Assembly (NCBI RefSeq): GCF_014844095.1
Contig: NZ_CP062163.1
Location: 2,379,001-2,443,000, forward strand
DNA from: Brevibacillus sp. JNUCC-41
GTDB taxonomy: Bacteria; Bacillota; Bacilli; Bacillales; DSM-1321
DNA length: 64,000 bases
Reading direction: 5' to 3'
The notes under the pieces were generated by a model. The model ran no database searches. It was not told the DNA's origin and saw only the letters and a list, made by a program, of their open reading frames with translations. This document shows positions 60,737-64,000 of this stretch, piece by piece (the first letter of the stretch is position 1; each line of letters opens with the position of its first letter). The position numbers were made by a program, and so were the translations under genes.

Positions 60737-61834
60737 GTGAGTGCAAATTTAATCGAGAGTAAGAGTTTTAGAGTCATCTTTACAGCTTTTCTAGCCTTCC
60801 TAGGTGGTTATGCGTTTGATAGCCTTGGAATATACCTGCCATGGATGCTTGGACCATTATTCGTCGTGATGATCGCGAAAGTTAAGTTAAGGAAGTACTT
60901 GTTTTGGTCTAAAACTTTTAGAAGTACTGGATTGGTCATTCTAGGTTTACAACTGGGCAGTTCATTCACGAAACAATCGTTGAATGAGATGATTGAATAT
61001 CTGCCTGTTATGCTTTTTACAACAATTGCGATCATTTCATTTACAGTGTTGACTGGCTGGTTTGTAGGAAAACGGATGAACTTATCCTTGGGCACATCCA
61101 TGCTTGGAAGTTTTCCGGGAGGTCTTTCGCAGATGGTGGTCTTAAGTGAGGAAATGAAGGATAGTGATGAAACGGTAGTGGGTTTCATGCAAACACTGCG
61201 GGTCATCCTGGTGATATCCATTGTTCCTTGGATTGTGACTCATGTAATGTCAGTTGAATCAGGTGCGGTAATGGCCGTATCGGAGCGGCCGTTTTTCTTA
61301 TTTGAATATGATGGGAAATTAGCCATCATGATGTTGTTAACCTTGCTATTATTCATCCTCATCACAAAGAAGGCGAATTTTCCGCTGCCTTTTTTGCTAG
61401 GACCTCTCATGGCTGCAGCACTTTTCAATTTAGCAGGCCCAGGTGCCCCGCAGATTCCTGACTTTTGGTTGAATTTGTCGCAATTGTTGATCGGTGCACA
61501 TTTAGGCTATACACTTAAGGTTGATAATCCCCGACTTTTCAGAAAGATGTTCGGGGCTGTATTCGTCAGTAATGTCCTATTGATTGGATTTTGCTATTAT
61601 CTTTCCATTCAGTTTGCTCCGATCTTATCTTTGCAGCCGAATGAATTATTTTTGAGCATGGCGCCAGGCGGCGTCGCCGAAATGGCCGTCACAGCCATGT
61701 CTGTGCATGTGGATTTATCAGTTGTCACTAGCTTTCATTTATTCAGGATCCTATTCATTTTATTTTTTCTGTCCCCCGTCATAAAATGGCTGGTTGGAAG
61801 AAGCAAGGGAAAACAAGAACAGGGACAAAGCTGA
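60737..61834 (+). CDS. AbrB-family (duplicated) membrane protein
   Basis: 365 residues with about ten helices in two repeats, each ending in a Pro-Trp/Pro-Phe plus LLGPL motif (LPWMLGPLFVVM, LPFLLGPLMAAA) and containing GSFPGGLSQMV / APGGVAEMAV. This is the membrane family once annotated as ammonia monooxygenase or putative AbrB regulator; it is a transporter-like protein, unrelated to the DNA-binding AbrB. Substrate unknown. GTG start 6 nt after AAGAAGG; the ATG at 60704 lies on the promoter. Confidence 0.82.
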   Translation: MSANLIESKSFRVIFTAFLAFLGGYAFDSLGIYLPWMLGPLFVVMIAKVKLRKYLFWSKTFRSTGLVILGLQLGSSFTKQSLNEMIEYLPVMLFTTIAIISFTVLTGWFVGKRMNLSLGTSMLGSFPGGLSQMVVLSEEMKDSDETVVGFMQTLRVILVISIVPWIVTHVMSVESGAVMAVSERPFFLFEYDGKLAIMMLLTLLLFILITKKANFPLPFLLGPLMAAALFNLAGPGAPQIPDFWLNLSQLLIGAHLGYTLKVDNPRLFRKMFGAVFVSNVLLIGFCYYLSIQFAPILSLQPNELFLSMAPGGVAEMAVTAMSVHVDLSVVTSFHLFRILFILFFLSPVIKWLVGRSKGKQEQGQS

Positions 61835-61853
61835 CAGGCTTTGTCCCTGTTTC
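61819..61853 (+). terminator. Terminator overlapping the end of the AbrB-family gene
   Basis: Thirteen-pair stem ACAGGGACAAAGC/GCTTTGTCCCTGT; the left arm encodes the last residues and the loop holds the stop codon. Confidence 0.88.
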
Positions 61854-61886
61854 TTTTCTGAAATACTGAAGTGTGAAAAGAATAAA

Positions 61887-62159
61887 TGCCAGGCGTTATG
61901 CGGAAATCACGAGTAAAAGTAGAGAATTCACGAGTAAACCGCTGAAACTCACGAGTAAAAGCAGAAAATTCACGAGTAAACCGCTGAAACTCACGAGTAA
62001 AAGCAGAAAATTCACAAGTAAACCGCTGAAACTCACGAGTAAAAGCAGAAAATTCACGAGTAAACCGCTGAAACTCACGAGTAAAAGCAGAAAATTCACG
62101 AGTAAACCGCTGAAACTCACAAGTAAAAGCGCATATTCCAGACGTTATGAGAAAAGTAC
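61887..62159. repeat. Tandem array of eleven 21-bp modules
   Basis: Units beginning CACGAGTAAA (or CACAAGTAAA) start every 21 bp from 61908 to 62118. Two module types alternate, ending AAGCAGAAAATT and CCGCTGAAACT, giving a 42-bp super-period. The array is bordered by CCAGGCGTTATG (61889) and CCAGACGTTATG (62138). A 118-codon frame runs through it only because 21 is a multiple of three. It separates the AbrB-family gene from motAB. Confidence 0.93.
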
Positions 62160-62326
62160 GAACGGAACATGCTTGAAATTTCCATTCTCGAAAGAATATT
62201 GTACCCGAACCATTGAAATGTGCTGTTGAATAAGCTCATGTAGGCGCCAAAGCTGGTAGCTTTTGTGATGATATATTGAAAATTGAATTCGAATAATAAA
62301 ATAATCCTCACTTTTTTTGAACTTCA

Positions 62327-62334
62327 TCCGATAT
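62327..62334 (+). promoter_or_regulatory. Possible SigD -10 element of motAB
   Basis: TCCGATAT matches the SigD -10 GCCGATAT at seven of eight bases, but no TAAA lies 15 bp upstream. Transcription would start at about 62341, inside the AAGGAGG sequence. Confidence 0.35.
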
Positions 62335-62372
62335 AAGGAGGAGATGAGACTTTAAATGAATGGGTGAGTATT

Positions 62373-63164
62373 ATGGATATAACATCAGTTTTGGGCGTAG
62401 TTCTCGGTATTGTGGCCATCTTGGTCGGAATGGTGTTGAAAGGCGTTAGTGTAACGGCGTTGATTAACCCGGCAGCTATTTTGATCATTATTGTAGGGAC
62501 GGTAGCTGCTGTCGTAACGGCTTTCCCTTTGTCGGAATTAAAAAGACTACCAAAAATATTCAAGATTTTATTCTTTGAACAAAAATTGACAAAGCCTGAA
62601 GATTTAATAAAAACCTTTTCGGAATGGGCGGTCATTGCCAGGAAAGAAGGCTTATTGGCATTGGAAAGCATTTCGGATCAAGTGGATAATGCCTTTTTGA
62701 AAAATGGCTTGAATCTTGCAGTCGAAGGTCAGAGTGCCGATTATATTCGTGATATTTTAGCGGAGGAAATAGACGCGATGGAAGAACGTCATTTAAGCGC
62801 GGCAGCGATTTTCAGTCAAGCCGGTACATACGCACCGACTCTTGGCGTATTGGGAGCAGTAATAGGGCTGATTGCTGCATTGGGGAATATGGCTGACACG
62901 GAGGCATTGGGACATGCCATATCAGCCGCTTTCGTCGCAACCTTGATGGGGATTTACACGGGGTATGTGTTATGGCATCCATTTGCCAATAAGCTCAAAC
63001 GGAAATCGCAGCAGGAAGTCCGAATCAAAGAAATGATGATCGAAGGTATTTTATCGATCATCGAAGGGGAAGCGCCAAGAACGATTGAACAGAAATTAAC
63101 ATCCTATTTGCCTGCTGGAGATCGTAAGAAGTGGTTGGAAGGCGATGTGAGAGAAGATGGCTAG
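62373..63164 (+). CDS. motA: Flagellar motor stator protein MotA
   Basis: 263 residues, four helices, forms with MotB the proton-conducting stator. MDITSVLGVVLGIVAILVGMVLKGVSVTALINPAAILIIIVGT, the cytoplasmic loop with charged residues, and AGTYAPTLGVLGAVIGLIAALGNM plus GIYTGYVLWHPFANKLKRKS follow B. subtilis MotA closely. Start at 62373 by homology; the GTG at 62364 is possible. The nearby ribosome site is weak (GGTGAG), while a strong AAGGAGG lies further up next to two mini-frames. Overlaps motB by 8 nt. Confidence 0.95.
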   Translation: MDITSVLGVVLGIVAILVGMVLKGVSVTALINPAAILIIIVGTVAAVVTAFPLSELKRLPKIFKILFFEQKLTKPEDLIKTFSEWAVIARKEGLLALESISDQVDNAFLKNGLNLAVEGQSADYIRDILAEEIDAMEERHLSAAAIFSQAGTYAPTLGVLGAVIGLIAALGNMADTEALGHAISAAFVATLMGIYTGYVLWHPFANKLKRKSQQEVRIKEMMIEGILSIIEGEAPRTIEQKLTSYLPAGDRKKWLEGDVREDG

Positions 63165-63912
63165 GCGCAAAAAGAAACAAAGGCATGAGGAGCATATCGA
63201 TGAATCATGGCTGGTTCCCTACGCCGATATCTTAACGTTGCTTCTCGCGCTCTTTATCGTCTTGTTCGCTTCAAGTTCGGTTGATGCAATAAGGTTCCAG
63301 CAATTGTCCAATGTATTTAATCAGGTTTTTACAAGCGGAACGGGTTTTATGGATTTCCCAAGTGATTCCCCCAGCAATGAGCCGACGTCACCAGAGCAGA
63401 GAACAGGTGCAGAAGAACTTGAGAAGCTTGGGAAAAACGAACAAGAAGAACTTATGGAGGTTCAGGAGCGTGTGAATGCCTACATAAAAAAGAATGATTT
63501 AACGGATAAATTGGGAACGAACCTTACTGATGAAGGAATGTTGATTTCAATTAGGGAAAACGTGCTGTTCGAATCGGGGGTGGCTGAGGTGAGACGTGAA
63601 AACCGAAAAATCGCTAAGGAAATCTCAGATTTATTGGTCATGGACTTACCCAGAAACATTATCGTAAGCGGGCATACCGATAATATTCCGATTAAAAATT
63701 ACCAATATGAATCTAACTGGGATTTGAGCGTAATGCGATCCGTGAATTTTATGAAACTTCTTCTAGAAAATAAAAAGTTGGATCCCGAAATGTTCAGTGC
63801 TAAAGGACATGGGGAATTCAAGCCGGTTGCTTCTAATGAAACGAAAAAAGGAAGGGCGAAAAACCGGAGGGTTGAAATTCTAATTGTTCCACGGACAGCG
63901 ATAAATGAGTGA
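63157..63912 (+). CDS. motB: Flagellar motor stator protein MotB
   Basis: 251 residues. Basic N-terminus, single helix with the proton-binding Asp (VPYADILTLLLALFIVLFASSS), a plug region and linker rich in Glu, and an OmpA-like peptidoglycan-binding domain with NIIVSGHTDNIPIKNYQYESNWDLSVMRSVNFMKLL and KNRRVEILI. Similarity is to proton-type MotB rather than sodium-type MotS. Translationally coupled to motA. Confidence 0.95.
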   Translation: MARRKKKQRHEEHIDESWLVPYADILTLLLALFIVLFASSSVDAIRFQQLSNVFNQVFTSGTGFMDFPSDSPSNEPTSPEQRTGAEELEKLGKNEQEELMEVQERVNAYIKKNDLTDKLGTNLTDEGMLISIRENVLFESGVAEVRRENRKIAKEISDLLVMDLPRNIIVSGHTDNIPIKNYQYESNWDLSVMRSVNFMKLLLENKKLDPEMFSAKGHGEFKPVASNETKKGRAKNRRVEILIVPRTAINE

Positions 63913-63939
63913 AAACCTGTCAGGAATGGACGGGTTTTT
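63913..63939 (+). terminator. Terminator of motAB
   Basis: AAACCTGTC/GACGGGTTT stem with one G-U pair and following T tract, starting right after the motB stop. Confidence 0.8.
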
Positions 63940-63957
63940 CTTTTTGAAGGAGAATAT

Positions 63958-64000
63958 ATGGAAAGAGAATATAAGAATGTGATGGAAGAAATCGTTGTGA
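63958..64000 (+). CDS. ComFB-like protein, N-terminal fragment
   Basis: Only 14 codons are visible before the window ends: MEREYKNVMEEIVV. An AAGGAG site precedes the ATG. The YKNVMEEIV segment resembles the start of ComFB-domain (late competence) proteins, which bind cyclic di-nucleotides in some bacteria. The call is tentative because so little is seen. Confidence 0.4.
   Translation, partial: MEREYKNVMEEIVV

Noticed and set aside
61873..62229. 118-codon plus-strand frame and a matching minus-strand frame over the tandem array
   Set aside because: Both frames exist only because the 21-bp module is a multiple of three; repetitive TSKSRKF/TSKPLKL composition, no ribosome site.

Overview
The window is a chromosomal segment of a low-to-moderate GC, aerobic, motile, probably spore-forming member of the Bacillaceae. 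Gene content, lengths and order of small operons match Bacillus subtilis-type genes (qoxABCD, queF behind a preQ1 riboswitch, nrgAB, ydbST, khtTU, mreBH, nrnB, motAB). Bacillus-type regulatory sites are present too: SigB, SigW, TnrA, CcpA and Fur motifs. The overall mix, including a CstA-YjiX pair, BluB, and intergenic 21-bp modules plus a GC-rich dispersed repeat, suggests a Peribacillus-like soil bacillus. That genus is an inference, not a proof.

Layout. 0-3 kb: end of the aa3 quinol oxidase operon (qoxA tail, qoxB, qoxC, qoxD). 3-9 kb: yfmQ-like gene, a SigB-type small stress gene, an EamA exporter, riboswitch-controlled queF, aspartokinase, an IS1182 remnant and a nitroreductase. 9-13 kb: a heterodimeric ABC exporter behind a Fur-like box. 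13-20 kb: carbon and nitrogen uptake (cstA-yjiX, amtB-glnK), an FbpA-like small gene, a LytTR regulator and an acetyl-CoA:succinate CoA-transferase. 20-28 kb: AI-2E-family membrane protein, gabD, a dicarboxylate symporter, a ketopantoate reductase, a LysM-3D wall protein and an M20 peptidase. 28-36 kb: GSP17M-like stress protein, chemoreceptor, ydbST, a PBP4-type carboxypeptidase, a uridine-kinase-like protein and bluB.

36.5-43 kb is the most distinctive block. It holds rpoN (sigma-54), divergent from a sigma-54 promoter with three helically phased upstream sites driving an aminotransferase and an aldehyde dehydrogenase. A second sigma-54 promoter with different upstream half-sites drives a betaine-aldehyde-type dehydrogenase. 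This looks like an amine or omega-amino-acid catabolic island, but its enhancer-binding activators lie outside the window.

43-64 kb: molybdopterin oxidoreductase, putP, an orphan sporulation-type kinase, a YfmL-like DEAD-box helicase, methionine gamma-lyase, a TspO-like protein, an FMN-riboswitch operon reduced to ribE-ribB-ribH, nrnB, YihY, khtTU, a substituted tyrosine recombinase, mreBH, an AbrB-family membrane protein, a 21-bp tandem array, motAB and the start of a ComFB-like gene.

No rRNA, tRNA, CRISPR array, intact insertion sequence or prophage was seen. Nothing here proves a wholly new system. The best candidates for something undescribed are the sigma-54 island, the two families of intergenic repeats, and several unassigned operator-like palindromes.
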